Assembly (NCBI RefSeq): GCF_028561275.1
Contig: NZ_JAQQTF010000018.1
Location: 62,001 to 126,000, forward strand
Direction: 5' to 3'
Length of the DNA stretch: 64,000 bases
Source of the DNA: Aureisphaera galaxeae
Lineage (GTDB): Bacteria; Bacteroidota; Bacteroidia; Flavobacteriales; Flavobacteriaceae
Notes under the pieces: model-generated
Told to the model about the DNA's origin: nothing
Seen by the model: the letters and a program-made list of their open reading frames with translations, nothing else
Database searches by the model: none
Translations under genes and position numbers: made by a program
In this document: positions 36,754 through 46,912 of the stretch, piece after piece
Numbering within the stretch: position 1 is the stretch's first letter
Layout of the letters: each line of letters starts with the position of its first letter

Positions 36754-39252
36754 ATGAAAATATATAAATCATTAATCACAATATTATGCTTGCTGATAGG
36801 CTGCATATCCTTTGCACAGATAGAAGTAAAAGGAAAAGTGGTCGATTCGGAAGCCGCTCCCATTATTGGAGCAACAGTTTCATTACAAAGTTCTGATGAT
36901 ACCAAAGGACTGCTCACCGATGAATACGGAGAATTTAAAATGACCGTTTCTCCCGGGACCTACGCCTTAGAAATTCGTTACTTGGGATTTCAGTCCTATA
37001 GCAGCACCATTGAAGTGAGTCCAGGTTCTAACGTTGACGTAGGGACCATTCAATTGAATGAAGGAACAGAACAATTGCAAAGTGTAGAGGTGATTGGACG
37101 AGCCAGAACCGACTACAACAGTGATTATTCATTTTCCTCCACCAAAGTTGCGATTAAAAACAAAGAACTACCACAGGCTGTTGCCACGGTTACCAAAGAG
37201 CTTATCGATGACCGTTTGGCATTTCAATTACCTGATGCTGTTAAAACCGTAAGTAATGTTTCGGCAACAGGTTTGTACAATCATTACAACATTCGTGGTA
37301 TTACACAAGCCGATGATGGCCAGGTACTTAATGGAATGCGGACACGTCAATATTACTTTTTACAACCCATTACCTCACATTTAGAACGGGTAGAAGTTAT
37401 TAAAGGACCCTCTTCAGTAACCTTTTCCAGTGCTGACCCTGGCGGAACGGTAAACATGGTAACCAAAAAACCTTTGGCTGAAAAAAGAAATTCGGTGAGT
37501 TTAACCGCAGGAAGTTTCGGAACATTAAGAGCTACAGCCGATTTTACGGGGCCTTTAAACAAGTCTAAAACGTTACTGTATCGTTTCAATACAGCTATTC
37601 AAGAAGCAGATTCCTTTAGGGATATCGTAAACAACAATGCTATTTTAATCACCCCTTCCTTAAGTTATATTCCTAATGAAAATACGTCACTCAATGTGGA
37701 ATTGATTTACAATAATGCAGAAGGCAATTTGGATAGAGGGCAACCCATTTTTGATGCCGTTGATGATGATTATGATCCAAACAGTACACCCATTACTTTG
37801 AACCCAGGTGCAATTAATGACTTCTATAAAACCAAAGAGTTAATATTCATGACAAGCTTTAGTAAAAAGTTTACTGAAAACTTTGGTTTCAATGCCCAGT
37901 ATATGAAACAGACTTGGGACGAAGACTTACAAGAGCATAGAGCAGATGCCTTCCGCCAAGCGTATGATATCGACGGAAATGTGGTTCCTAATCTTATTGC
38001 TATGCGATATGCAGAAAGACAACAAAAATGGAATACCGATAACTTTAGTGGATATTTTGATTATAATATCGAATCCGGTAACATAACCAATAAAATATTA
38101 GTTGGATTTGATGCATCCCGTTGGGAAAGAAAAATTGGTGGCGCCAATAGCTCAAGGGATTATTTGTTAAACGATGGTACTACGGCAAGATTTAGACCTG
38201 GCACAAGCGATCCAAATGATTTTCAACAAACCGAGGATGGCCTATTGGTTCCTGCGGTTGCTCACCTAGATTTAACAAGCCCTTTTAACGGAATTAGAAA
38301 TACAAATAATTACGTGCTTAGGCAATTTGAGATCCCGGCAAACCTAACCACTTCCAGTGGTATCTATCTTCAAAACCAATTTAAAATTGGAAAATTTTCG
38401 GCACTATTCAACTTAAGGTATGAATGGTTCACAGATATTTTTGACTATGAGGGTGAAGAACAAGAATTTAATACCAATGCTTTTGTCCCCAGGATCGGTG
38501 TAACCTATGAAGTAACTAATGATATTAGTGCCTATGCTACATATCTGGAAGGATTTCAACCGCATACAAACACGGTTTCGCTAAATCCAACAGCAGAAGG
38601 TTTCTTTTGGTCTGCATCACCCGGAAGGTTTGATCCTTTAGAGAGCAGCCTCATAGAAGTTGGTGCCAAAGGAGAATTTTTAAATGGGAGAATATTTGCC
38701 AACTTAGCGGTCTTCGATATTTCCCAAAAAAATATCTTACTTGGGGATACCTTCGATATAGACAACTTGACAACACGAGGGGAACAGCGCAGTAGAGGTT
38801 TTGAATTGGATGTTTCGGGTTATGTATTACCTAACTTACGTTTAACGGCTTCTTATGGTTATAATGATGCCATTATTGAAGAAGATGCTATCGAGGAATT
38901 TGTGGGAGAACGAATAGGGGGAGCTCCCGAACATAATGCCAACTTTTGGGGGAGATACGATTTTAAATCAAACTCGCCATTAAAAGGAATAGGGGTTGGT
39001 TTTGGTGCTCAATATGTAGACGAACGATATACATGGTATAATCCAACATATAATACCAATAGAGTGTTGTTGCCCTCCTATACGGTGTTCGAGGGAGCAG
39101 TTTTCTATAAGCCAAATAACACCGGTATTCAATTAACACTAAAAGTGAACAATCTATTTGACGAAACTTATTGGTTAGGTGGTCTTAGCCCTAATAGATT
39201 AGGACCCGGTGCACCGCGCAATGTATTAATTAACGCTGCTTATAACTTTTAA
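36754..39252 (+). CDS. TonB-dependent receptor, siderophore/metallophore type
   Basis: 832 residues. Signal peptide (ending SFAQ), a carboxypeptidase-regulatory-like beta domain (about 25-105), a plug domain (about 125-235, with RVEVIKGPSSVTFSSADPGGTVNMVTKKP-type sequence) and a 22-strand barrel ending in Phe. The plug resembles FhuA-like siderophore receptors, not SusC. It would import a metal chelate across the outer membrane. Placement between an ABC ATPase and its permeases, downstream of a Zur-type promoter, points to a zinc or other metallophore; ligand unproven. Confidence 0.9.
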   Translation: MKIYKSLITILCLLIGCISFAQIEVKGKVVDSEAAPIIGATVSLQSSDDTKGLLTDEYGEFKMTVSPGTYALEIRYLGFQSYSSTIEVSPGSNVDVGTIQLNEGTEQLQSVEVIGRARTDYNSDYSFSSTKVAIKNKELPQAVATVTKELIDDRLAFQLPDAVKTVSNVSATGLYNHYNIRGITQADDGQVLNGMRTRQYYFLQPITSHLERVEVIKGPSSVTFSSADPGGTVNMVTKKPLAEKRNSVSLTAGSFGTLRATADFTGPLNKSKTLLYRFNTAIQEADSFRDIVNNNAILITPSLSYIPNENTSLNVELIYNNAEGNLDRGQPIFDAVDDDYDPNSTPITLNPGAINDFYKTKELIFMTSFSKKFTENFGFNAQYMKQTWDEDLQEHRADAFRQAYDIDGNVVPNLIAMRYAERQQKWNTDNFSGYFDYNIESGNITNKILVGFDASRWERKIGGANSSRDYLLNDGTTARFRPGTSDPNDFQQTEDGLLVPAVAHLDLTSPFNGIRNTNNYVLRQFEIPANLTTSSGIYLQNQFKIGKFSALFNLRYEWFTDIFDYEGEEQEFNTNAFVPRIGVTYEVTNDISAYATYLEGFQPHTNTVSLNPTAEGFFWSASPGRFDPLESSLIEVGAKGEFLNGRIFANLAVFDISQKNILLGDTFDIDNLTTRGEQRSRGFELDVSGYVLPNLRLTASYGYNDAIIEEDAIEEFVGERIGGAPEHNANFWGRYDFKSNSPLKGIGVGFGAQYVDERYTWYNPTYNTNRVLLPSYTVFEGAVFYKPNNTGIQLTLKVNNLFDETYWLGGLSPNRLGPGAPRNVLINAAYNF

Positions 39253-39255
39253 TAT

Positions 39256-40707
39256 ATGAAGTGGGCAAATGTTCGGCTATTCGCATTGAATTTTTGGCAT
39301 AATGCCAAAAAACCCAAAGCTTTTTATCTGCTTTATCTCATTTTTATACTGCTAACGGCCTACGCGGCTGTTAGCGGTATTCAAAATCATGTCGTACAAA
39401 ATGATATTCGGGAAGAGCATCAAGACATGGCACGACAAAGTTGGGTAAACAATCCTGATAAGCATCCGCATCGAATGGCCCATTTTGGAACATTTGCCTT
39501 TCGCAAAAGTCCTCCCCTAGGCATATTCGATTTCGGATTAGAAAGTTTTACGGGAAATACCGTGTTCCTGGAAGCGCATCGACAAAATAGTGTCAATTTT
39601 TCCGAAGCAACGTTCTCAACTGGAACCTTACGATTTGGGGAATTAAGCCTAGCGCTACTATTACAATTAGTGCTACCGCTTATTCTCTTCTTTATAGGCT
39701 TTTCAAGTATAGCGGGAGATAAACAAAATGGAACCCTAAAGATTCTCCTATCTCAAGGAGCTAATTGGAAAGAAATTCTTTTTGGTAGGACACTTGGGCT
39801 ATTTGCCATTTCCCTACTCTTTCTTATCCCCATTTTCTTGATAGTTCTTATTGCGATGCTGTTTCTTAACTCTGAAATAGGGCATGATTTCTATTGGGTA
39901 AGGTTACTAACGATAGTTTTGGGGTACTCACTATTTCTCTTTGTGGTTTCCGGGATCACTGTGGCTGTATCCGCAAGCAGCAATAGTCCAAAAAATGCAT
40001 TATTGCGTTTATTGGGAATATGGTTGTTATTGGTTGTGCTTTTACCGAAAACAGCCCAAGCAATGGGAAGCTATTGGCATCCCACACCTACAAAATTAGC
40101 CTTCCAATCGGGCATTGAGAAAGAAGTAATTGAATATGGAGACAGTCATAATCCGGATGATCCGCACTATAATAAATTACGGGATTCGGTTTTAGCTGTT
40201 CATAATGTAAAAGAGGTAACCGATTTACCTTTTAACTACTCAGGTTTTGTCATGCGGGAAGGTGAAAAGATTACCTCCAAATTGTACAGAAAACACAATG
40301 AAGACTTAATAGCCACTTATGAAAAGCAAAACGACATCACTCGCTTTTCATCCTATTTAAATCCTTTTACGGCAATCAAACAACTATCTATGAGTATGGC
40401 GGGCACAGATTTTAGGTCGTATATCGATTTTCAGAATCAAGCAGATGACTATCGTTATGAATTGGCGCAAACCATGAATGAGCTACAAATGGAATACATA
40501 AGTCCTAAGAAGAAAAGCGGATCTGAAGGGAAAATACATGTTGTAGGACATGAACATTGGAAAGAGTTTCCCGATTTTAATCATCAACCTACTCCCTTTA
40601 TTCAAACAATGAAAGAGGCGTTACCCGCATTAATTGCAATGCTATTGTGGTTGTTGATTACTGTTGAAATACTATTGTTCACATCTAAAAGAGCTAGGGC
40701 GATATGA
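39256..40707 (+). CDS. ABC-2 type permease (DUF3526-like), module 2, first permease
   Basis: 483 residues. Topology as in its paralogue at 26729. The first extracytoplasmic loop has KHPHRMAHFGTFAF and LEAHRQN, preserving the PH-x3-HFGT and LEAH marks. A later loop has an acidic/His GDSHNPDDPHYN. It begins three bases after the receptor stop and overlaps the second permease by ATGA. Export or import direction is unknown; ABC-2 permeases normally export or act on membrane components. Confidence 0.83.
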   Translation: MKWANVRLFALNFWHNAKKPKAFYLLYLIFILLTAYAAVSGIQNHVVQNDIREEHQDMARQSWVNNPDKHPHRMAHFGTFAFRKSPPLGIFDFGLESFTGNTVFLEAHRQNSVNFSEATFSTGTLRFGELSLALLLQLVLPLILFFIGFSSIAGDKQNGTLKILLSQGANWKEILFGRTLGLFAISLLFLIPIFLIVLIAMLFLNSEIGHDFYWVRLLTIVLGYSLFLFVVSGITVAVSASSNSPKNALLRLLGIWLLLVVLLPKTAQAMGSYWHPTPTKLAFQSGIEKEVIEYGDSHNPDDPHYNKLRDSVLAVHNVKEVTDLPFNYSGFVMREGEKITSKLYRKHNEDLIATYEKQNDITRFSSYLNPFTAIKQLSMSMAGTDFRSYIDFQNQADDYRYELAQTMNELQMEYISPKKKSGSEGKIHVVGHEHWKEFPDFNHQPTPFIQTMKEALPALIAMLLWLLITVEILLFTSKRARAI

Positions 40708-42050
40708 TGAAATTTAAATTATTATTATGGCAATGCATACGATCGAGAGAGGTATGGCTAAGTCTTGTATTAATAGCGCTTTTGGGTATTATTGGCATTC
40801 TCATAGGAAGTAAGCACCTATCAAAGCAGCAAGCGGCCATTGCCGAAGTAAAGCAGTATCAGGAACAGCATTTCGATCGCCAGGTTTCCCTTCACAATGA
40901 AGATTTGGGCTTGTTGTTGTATTATGCAAAATTCGCTTATATCAAAAACCTAGACCCGTTGGCAGGATTATCCATTGGCCAAACAGACGTGAACCCCACG
41001 GTGAAGCGGATTACCATAAAAACGTTTGAAGCCCAGAAATTCGATACCGACTTGGTAAATCCCATGAATCTATTGTCGGGTAACTTGGACCTCTCTTTCG
41101 TCATTATTTATCTACTTCCATTACTGGTTATAGTTTTAACGTTTAATGTGATTTCCGAAGAAACAGAAACAGGCACTTGGCAATTAGTCGCCATTCAAGC
41201 GAAATCCAAAGTAAGGTTTGTCATCTCAAAGCTTTTAATAAGGTTCTTTCTTCTGTTAATCGTATTGATATTCCTGTTCACCGTTGCCAAAATTGTACTG
41301 GGTATTCCGTTAAACATCAACTTCGTATTCCTTTTTTCACTTTCCATTTTATACGCCCTATTTTGGTTCACGCTGTCTTTTTTCGTGATTGTTTTCAAAA
41401 GGTCTTCGGGCTTCAACGCCCTTTCGTTATTATCGATTTGGTTAGGATTAATCATATTGCTACCGGCAGGAATCAATGCGTTTATTGCTTCAAAATATCC
41501 AGTTCCTGAAGCGTTAAGTACGGCCATTGCCCAAAGAGATGGTTACCACACCAAATGGGATACCGATAAATTGGCGACCATTCAGAAGTTTTACGACCAC
41601 TACCCTCAATTCGAAAAGTATGGATATCCCACAGATGGATTTAATTGGCTCTGGTATTACGCCATGCAACAAATGGGCGACGATGATTCGAAAAAACAAC
41701 AGGCTGCCTTAAGTGAGAAGATTACGTTGAGAGAAAAGACCAGCGAAGGAATCGCATCGATCCTTCCGAATATGCATATGCAGCTTGCTTTTAATCGGTT
41801 GGCGGGAACCAGTATGAGTCAACACATGAATTATCTAGATGCTACAGATACATTCCATGAAGACTTAAGACTGTTTTTCTATCCGAAAATTTTCGAGGAA
41901 AAATATGCCGACACTATCAACTGGGATCAATTCCCTCCAGCATATTATGAGATACAAACGAATAAAGGTTCGTTGAAAATTCTAATCCCACTTTTCATCG
42001 CTTCTTTGGTAATGATTTTTATGGCCATACCCATGGCGAGAAGGTTATAA
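40704..42050 (+). CDS. ABC-2 type permease (DUF3526-like), module 2, second permease
   Basis: 448 residues with one N-terminal helix, a periplasmic domain, a cluster of five helices (LSFVIIYLLPLLVIVLTFNVIS onward) and a final helix. Paralogue of the protein at 25296. Last gene of the run. The extracytoplasmic loop between helices is long and polar (about 270-410), as in its partner, suggesting interaction with a periplasmic protein such as the small secreted one. Confidence 0.82.
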   Translation: MMKFKLLLWQCIRSREVWLSLVLIALLGIIGILIGSKHLSKQQAAIAEVKQYQEQHFDRQVSLHNEDLGLLLYYAKFAYIKNLDPLAGLSIGQTDVNPTVKRITIKTFEAQKFDTDLVNPMNLLSGNLDLSFVIIYLLPLLVIVLTFNVISEETETGTWQLVAIQAKSKVRFVISKLLIRFFLLLIVLIFLFTVAKIVLGIPLNINFVFLFSLSILYALFWFTLSFFVIVFKRSSGFNALSLLSIWLGLIILLPAGINAFIASKYPVPEALSTAIAQRDGYHTKWDTDKLATIQKFYDHYPQFEKYGYPTDGFNWLWYYAMQQMGDDDSKKQQAALSEKITLREKTSEGIASILPNMHMQLAFNRLAGTSMSQHMNYLDATDTFHEDLRLFFYPKIFEEKYADTINWDQFPPAYYEIQTNKGSLKILIPLFIASLVMIFMAIPMARRL

Positions 42051-42085
42051 GGGCAATGAGACAATGAGATATATTCCTACGTGGA

Positions 42086-43132
42086 CTATGGCAGAATGCC
42101 TACGTTCATGATGGTATCATTCTTATTGATGGGAGGCGTTCCTATCATATAGAGAATCATTCCACTTTGCGGGGCTTTTACCTCCTCCAATCGATTGCCA
42201 AAGAAGTCCGTAATATACCCTACCAGCTCTCCAGCTTCAACACGATCACCAGCTTTTTTATCCGTGTAAAATATTCCAGTGGAATTACTCTTTATACTGA
42301 ATCTTTTGGCTACGATCACCGGGGCGGTTTCTACTTTATTATCTGGATAGTCCATCATTCCCAAATGATCTAACAATAGAAACATTCCCTCTACGATTCG
42401 ATCGGTTTCTACTTTTCCAGGCACACCAAGTCGACCACACTCAATATCTACGGAAGGGATTCGTCTGTGGAAGGCCTCTTGCGAACAATACACGCTAGGT
42501 TTTTCAAGGCGCTCTTCAGGAATATTAAAAATAATGGAGTAATCAAACCCCATGGACAATGCCATGGCACGCCCCTTTTCCGAAACTTCTGGGAGTGCTG
42601 TGCTTTGATACCATGCATTATAAGGACGTAGATCTTCCGGTGCATCTCCAGCATGCATATCGACAAAGAAATCGGATTTAGAAATCACCTCATTTGTAAT
42701 AAGATAGGCTAACCTATCTGTTATGGTTCCGTCCTTACTTCCTGGAAAAGATCGATTCAGGTTTTTGCCGTCCAATGGATTCAGATACGGACTCCTATTC
42801 AGAAAAGCCGGTACGTTTGCTACTTGAACCAATAGTATTGTCCCCGATAGTTGTTTAGGGTCGATTTCTTGATTGAGTTGTTGTGCCGCCAGAATTGGAG
42901 GATACTCATAACCATGCACTCCCGCAGTAATTCCCAAAACAGGTCCCGATTTTGAACCATGAAATATGGTAACAGGTATTATAGTGCTATCCTTTTCACT
43001 TATTACCGGTATTTCAAAATTACTCTTGGTTCCTGGAGGAATCGATTTATTCAAAAAAACAAAAGGATTTTGGGCCTGTGCCAGAGAGGGAATAAATGCA
43101 ATAACGAACAAAAGGATTTTTGCCTTCAACAT
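42086..43132 (-). CDS. Secreted succinylglutamate desuccinylase/aspartoacylase-family (M14-like) hydrolase
   Basis: 348 residues from ATG 43132, which places the signal peptide (ending AQAQ) normally; an ATG at 43156 adds eight residues. The zinc ligands appear in GVHGYEYPP (His and Glu) and DMHAGD, and ECGRLG follows, as in the AstE/ASPA family. The C-terminal part forms a small beta domain. Predicted periplasmic. The family includes deacylases and amidases; the substrate is not evident. Convergent with the second permease. Confidence 0.8.
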   Translation of the reverse strand: MLKAKILLFVIAFIPSLAQAQNPFVFLNKSIPPGTKSNFEIPVISEKDSTIIPVTIFHGSKSGPVLGITAGVHGYEYPPILAAQQLNQEIDPKQLSGTILLVQVANVPAFLNRSPYLNPLDGKNLNRSFPGSKDGTITDRLAYLITNEVISKSDFFVDMHAGDAPEDLRPYNAWYQSTALPEVSEKGRAMALSMGFDYSIIFNIPEERLEKPSVYCSQEAFHRRIPSVDIECGRLGVPGKVETDRIVEGMFLLLDHLGMMDYPDNKVETAPVIVAKRFSIKSNSTGIFYTDKKAGDRVEAGELVGYITDFFGNRLEEVKAPQSGMILYMIGTPPINKNDTIMNVGILP

Positions 43133-43387
43133 ATACACAAAGATAGGACATTTCACCCCCTCTTTTCCGTCAAAATTTATCTCACTTTAAATAAACAAAA
43201 TGGAATAGATTATCGAAACCTAATTTTCCCACTATGCCCCTCTTGAATCTTCGGAAATCAAATATTTTTCAGCCATTCTTTTGATTATAAGGTAAATAGG
43301 GGATTTTTCCCCAAGATAATTGGAGTAATTCCCCTGTGTTTGAGTTGGATTTTCAGGGTACTTTCAGGTGTTAAACACAATACAGTC

Positions 43388-46300
43388 ATGGAAGGAAAAA
43401 ATTATTACAGCAATAGAGCAGATTTCAAGGAAGACATGCGAAGAAAGAAGCATTGGTTTCAAGAACAAAGAGGGATAGCTTCCCGTGAGGATTTTGATGA
43501 AAAAATACAGAAAGCGGTCGCCCACATTAAAGAAGCCCGAAAGGTAAAAGGTAAGCCCGTCGATCCCCTAAAAGGTAAATTAGACAAGGATATAAAGTAC
43601 CTGGGAAAAGTAAAAGGACTATCACTAAAAAAGGTCGAAGTTCCAAAGAAAAAAGATTCTGAAAATTTCGTAAGCCATGGAATAGCGGTTTCTTCCGATT
43701 CTAAATTTCTTAAGGGCTCCATTGTTTTTAAGCCTATGAGAGGGAAAAAGAAAGATTATAATTTGCCCACGGCCAAGGTGTTCTATTTTGATGAGAAACA
43801 ACGACAATGGAACATCATAGATGACTCTGGATACAATGCCAAAGACAACTACTTTTTCTGCAATGTATTTAGACCCGGGGTATATGCAGCAATCGCGCTT
43901 CCCTCGGATAAGGAGCAACTACGAAAGATTGCGCTAAGCCGTTTTGCTTTCCTAAACATTAAATTCGGTCAGGATGTGGGCATTGTGGATAGGGCCTCCG
44001 ATTATTTCGATAAAAAAGTCTTCGATCAGTTGTGCAAACAGGCTGTAAGTCCGGATTTAAGTGTAAAAGACCGGAACGCATATATCAAGGCCAGCAAGAA
44101 GGTCCATGTAGAAAGTCTAAAACTAAAGAAAGAATGGCCCGATCAATTTGCCTTTAATGGACAACCCGAATGGCACCTTTTAGAAGATATGCAGGACAAT
44201 TCCCCTCAGTTCATTCTAGATCTGGAACTCCAAGATATTCTCGATTTATTGCCCTTGCTTACACGCTTGTCAAATCGTGTTGGGAGATGGCATAGCCTAG
44301 GTCCTAACAATATTAACGGACGGGTTAAATCGCTTGTCATTCATCCCACCAATGGCAATATTCTCTATGCAGGAGCAGCCAATGGCGGAATTTGGAAGAC
44401 TACCAATGGGGGCGACTCTTGGAGACATCTTTGGAAATTTGAATCGACCATGGCCGTGGGTAGTCTGGCTATATCTAAAAGTTCTCCAGGAACCCTTTAC
44501 GCTGCCACTGGGGAGTATACACCGGGTTATGGCCCTAGCTATAGCGGGAAAGGTATTTATAAATCTACAAATAGCGGGGACTCTTGGACCAATATTGCAC
44601 CCGAAGGTGACGTAGGATCGTTGTGTTCAAAAATTGATATTCACCCCACCAATCCAAATATTGTTTACGTAGCAACCAATTCGGGCGTTTATAAGACAAC
44701 CAATGGAGGGAGCCATTGGGATAAAGTATTAAACGGTGGAGCCAGCGATCTGGTTTTAGATCCCGATACTCCCGAAACCTTATATGCAGGGATCCGCAAT
44801 GACGGTCTCTACAAAACGACTAACGGAGGCGACGATTGGGATAAAATAACCGATGACAACGTAATCATACCCATCATTAGTTGGTTGTTTCCACATATAA
44901 GAGGCGACTTTCCTCAAGATAATGATGCTGGTTGGATTAAAATAGCCATGGGAAAAAATGGCGTTGGAGGAACAGGCTTTTTGGCAGTTAAATTAGGACA
45001 GCGGGGAGAACGCATTTTGACCTCCGGTAATGGTGGCGACACCTGGTTTCCTTTGCCGGGAACCGAAGAGGTTAGGTACAATGAGTGGTGTACGCTTATT
45101 GCCGTTCATCCCAATGACCATAAGTGTATCTATGCAGGTGGTGTTGGATTGGATTATACTTTCGATGGCTACAATTTCTCGAATACCAGTGGTACATGGG
45201 CAGACCATCATGTAATGGTCTTTCACCCCACCAATGACGATATTTGCTATGTATGTTGTGACGCAGGTGTATATAGATCTGAGGACAAAGGGAGAACGTA
45301 TACACTTAAGAGCAGGTATCTAAAAGCAGCCCAACTCATGAGTTTGGGCGTGGCCGATACTGGCACATTTGTGGCGGGTTGTGCCACCCAGGATCAAGGT
45401 ATTATCCAGACGGAAGGAAGTCCCGAATGGGATAATTTTGGTGGTGGTAACGAATGGGGGATGTTTGTGGTGGATCCAAATGACAGTGAGAACATCTTCA
45501 TTTCCCCAGGTTCGGGTGCATTGCGAAGAAGTACCAATCGTGGAAGGAACTTTACCACGTTACAGAACGGCTTAAGGGATTTTTGGGTCGAGGAAGATCG
45601 GGACACCAAATTGGCCAGTTTTAGACATGTAGCAGTTAGACCTGGAAATTCAAACATCGTTATTGGAGTGGCTACACTCAGTGATGAAGAAAAGGATGAC
45701 GATGGGAATGTAACCAATACGTATCCCACCCAAAGGCGTATATATATAACGATTACCCAAGGCGATAATTGGGCTACAGCATTTGATCTTGAAAGCGACA
45801 GAGGCACCTTTGTGGCTTTTGCTCCAAGTGACGGAAATAGGGTATATGTAGCTACAGAAGGAGGTCATATCCATAGAAGTAACACAAGCGGTCTTCTTGG
45901 CTGGTCAAAACCGTATGCGGATGCAGATCGACCCCCTGCGGGAATCATTCGATCGATCACTGTAGAACATTCAGATCCCGATACCCTTTATATCACCTAT
46001 GGAAACATTTATCCCAATGTGTACCGATCGGAAAATGGCGGTGAAACTTGGGAGCCCGTTTCAGGGGATCATTCAACACTTACCTTGCCCGATATTTCAA
46101 TGAACAGCCTAGTCATAGACCACGAGGATTCGGATGTTTTATATGTTGGTTCCGATGTGGGAGTGTTTCGCAGCAATGATGCCGGATATAGTTGGTACTT
46201 CTACAATGATAGTGTAGACGAGTATGATCTACCTATTGTATTGGTAACAAGCTTGGGCATGCACAAATCGACCAATCGCTTGTTTGCCTCCACCATGGGA

Positions 46301-46624
46301 CGTGGGCTCTATTACACGTTTACCTCTGGTTTGGTGAATTTGAGAATAACGGAAATCAGCCATTATTTCAGAGGCTTTAGGTTTAGGGGCATCCAGCGGG
46401 TGAAAGTCACGGACGGATCACAAAATTGGATTATGACCCGAAATGAAGTGATTAATCGAATTGAAGCTGGTTCCAATTTCTATACGATAGGTTCGGACGG
46501 CAGCCGAGCCGAGGTGATTGTGATGCGACCCGATGCACAGCATCCTTTGGATTATATAAAAACAACACCCGATCATACCCTAGCCGACAATCTCCTTTCA
46601 TTACCGGAATTCTATTCGTATTGA
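43388..46624 (+). CDS. Large Asp-box (BNR, sialidase/Vps10-like) repeat protein with C-terminal DUF3892
   Basis: 1078 residues from ATG 43388 (an earlier ATG at 43340 adds 16). No signal peptide is visible. The N-terminal 300 residues are a charged, Lys-rich domain of unknown type. From about 310 to 980 there are at least eight Asp-box repeats of the form WKTTNGGDSW, YKSTNSGDSW, YRSENGGETW, which form beta-propellers. The last about 90 residues (ITEISHYFRGFRF to DNLLSLPEF) match DUF3892, including the NLLSLPE ending. Unusual fusion; function unknown, possibly recognition of a surface or glycan. Confidence 0.78.
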   Translation: MEGKNYYSNRADFKEDMRRKKHWFQEQRGIASREDFDEKIQKAVAHIKEARKVKGKPVDPLKGKLDKDIKYLGKVKGLSLKKVEVPKKKDSENFVSHGIAVSSDSKFLKGSIVFKPMRGKKKDYNLPTAKVFYFDEKQRQWNIIDDSGYNAKDNYFFCNVFRPGVYAAIALPSDKEQLRKIALSRFAFLNIKFGQDVGIVDRASDYFDKKVFDQLCKQAVSPDLSVKDRNAYIKASKKVHVESLKLKKEWPDQFAFNGQPEWHLLEDMQDNSPQFILDLELQDILDLLPLLTRLSNRVGRWHSLGPNNINGRVKSLVIHPTNGNILYAGAANGGIWKTTNGGDSWRHLWKFESTMAVGSLAISKSSPGTLYAATGEYTPGYGPSYSGKGIYKSTNSGDSWTNIAPEGDVGSLCSKIDIHPTNPNIVYVATNSGVYKTTNGGSHWDKVLNGGASDLVLDPDTPETLYAGIRNDGLYKTTNGGDDWDKITDDNVIIPIISWLFPHIRGDFPQDNDAGWIKIAMGKNGVGGTGFLAVKLGQRGERILTSGNGGDTWFPLPGTEEVRYNEWCTLIAVHPNDHKCIYAGGVGLDYTFDGYNFSNTSGTWADHHVMVFHPTNDDICYVCCDAGVYRSEDKGRTYTLKSRYLKAAQLMSLGVADTGTFVAGCATQDQGIIQTEGSPEWDNFGGGNEWGMFVVDPNDSENIFISPGSGALRRSTNRGRNFTTLQNGLRDFWVEEDRDTKLASFRHVAVRPGNSNIVIGVATLSDEEKDDDGNVTNTYPTQRRIYITITQGDNWATAFDLESDRGTFVAFAPSDGNRVYVATEGGHIHRSNTSGLLGWSKPYADADRPPAGIIRSITVEHSDPDTLYITYGNIYPNVYRSENGGETWEPVSGDHSTLTLPDISMNSLVIDHEDSDVLYVGSDVGVFRSNDAGYSWYFYNDSVDEYDLPIVLVTSLGMHKSTNRLFASTMGRGLYYTFTSGLVNLRITEISHYFRGFRFRGIQRVKVTDGSQNWIMTRNEVINRIEAGSNFYTIGSDGSRAEVIVMRPDAQHPLDYIKTTPDHTLADNLLSLPEFYSY

Positions 46625-46653
46625 TTTGGCAGTGATTGACCTTATTAAAAACA

Positions 46654-46679
46654 AAAACCCGAGTCTTCACTCGGGTTTT
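46654..46679 (+). terminator. Terminator after the Asp-box gene
   Basis: AAAACCCGAGT (46654-46664) pairs with ACTCGGGTTTT (46669-46679) around a CTTC loop. Confidence 0.9.
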
Positions 46680-46912
46680 ATACTTCTTATATTGAGAAAA
46701 CAAGGTGCATTTATTTGATATAGTGAATCTTACACACAACTATATGCGTAAGCTAATCATCCATATATTCAAAAAAGCCTTATATTTATTTCGACCTATA
46801 GATTCTATCAAACAGTAATCTATGTACCTTTTCTTTGAAGGACACATAGCATCTGTAGCAATCGAAATTTCCCAAACCTCACCACAACAAACCTTAATAA
46901 AATGAAGAACTT

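Noticed and set aside
46744-46818. 24-codon open frame before the beta-helix gene
   Set aside because: Too short, AT-rich region, no following gene start in operon distance, no family features.
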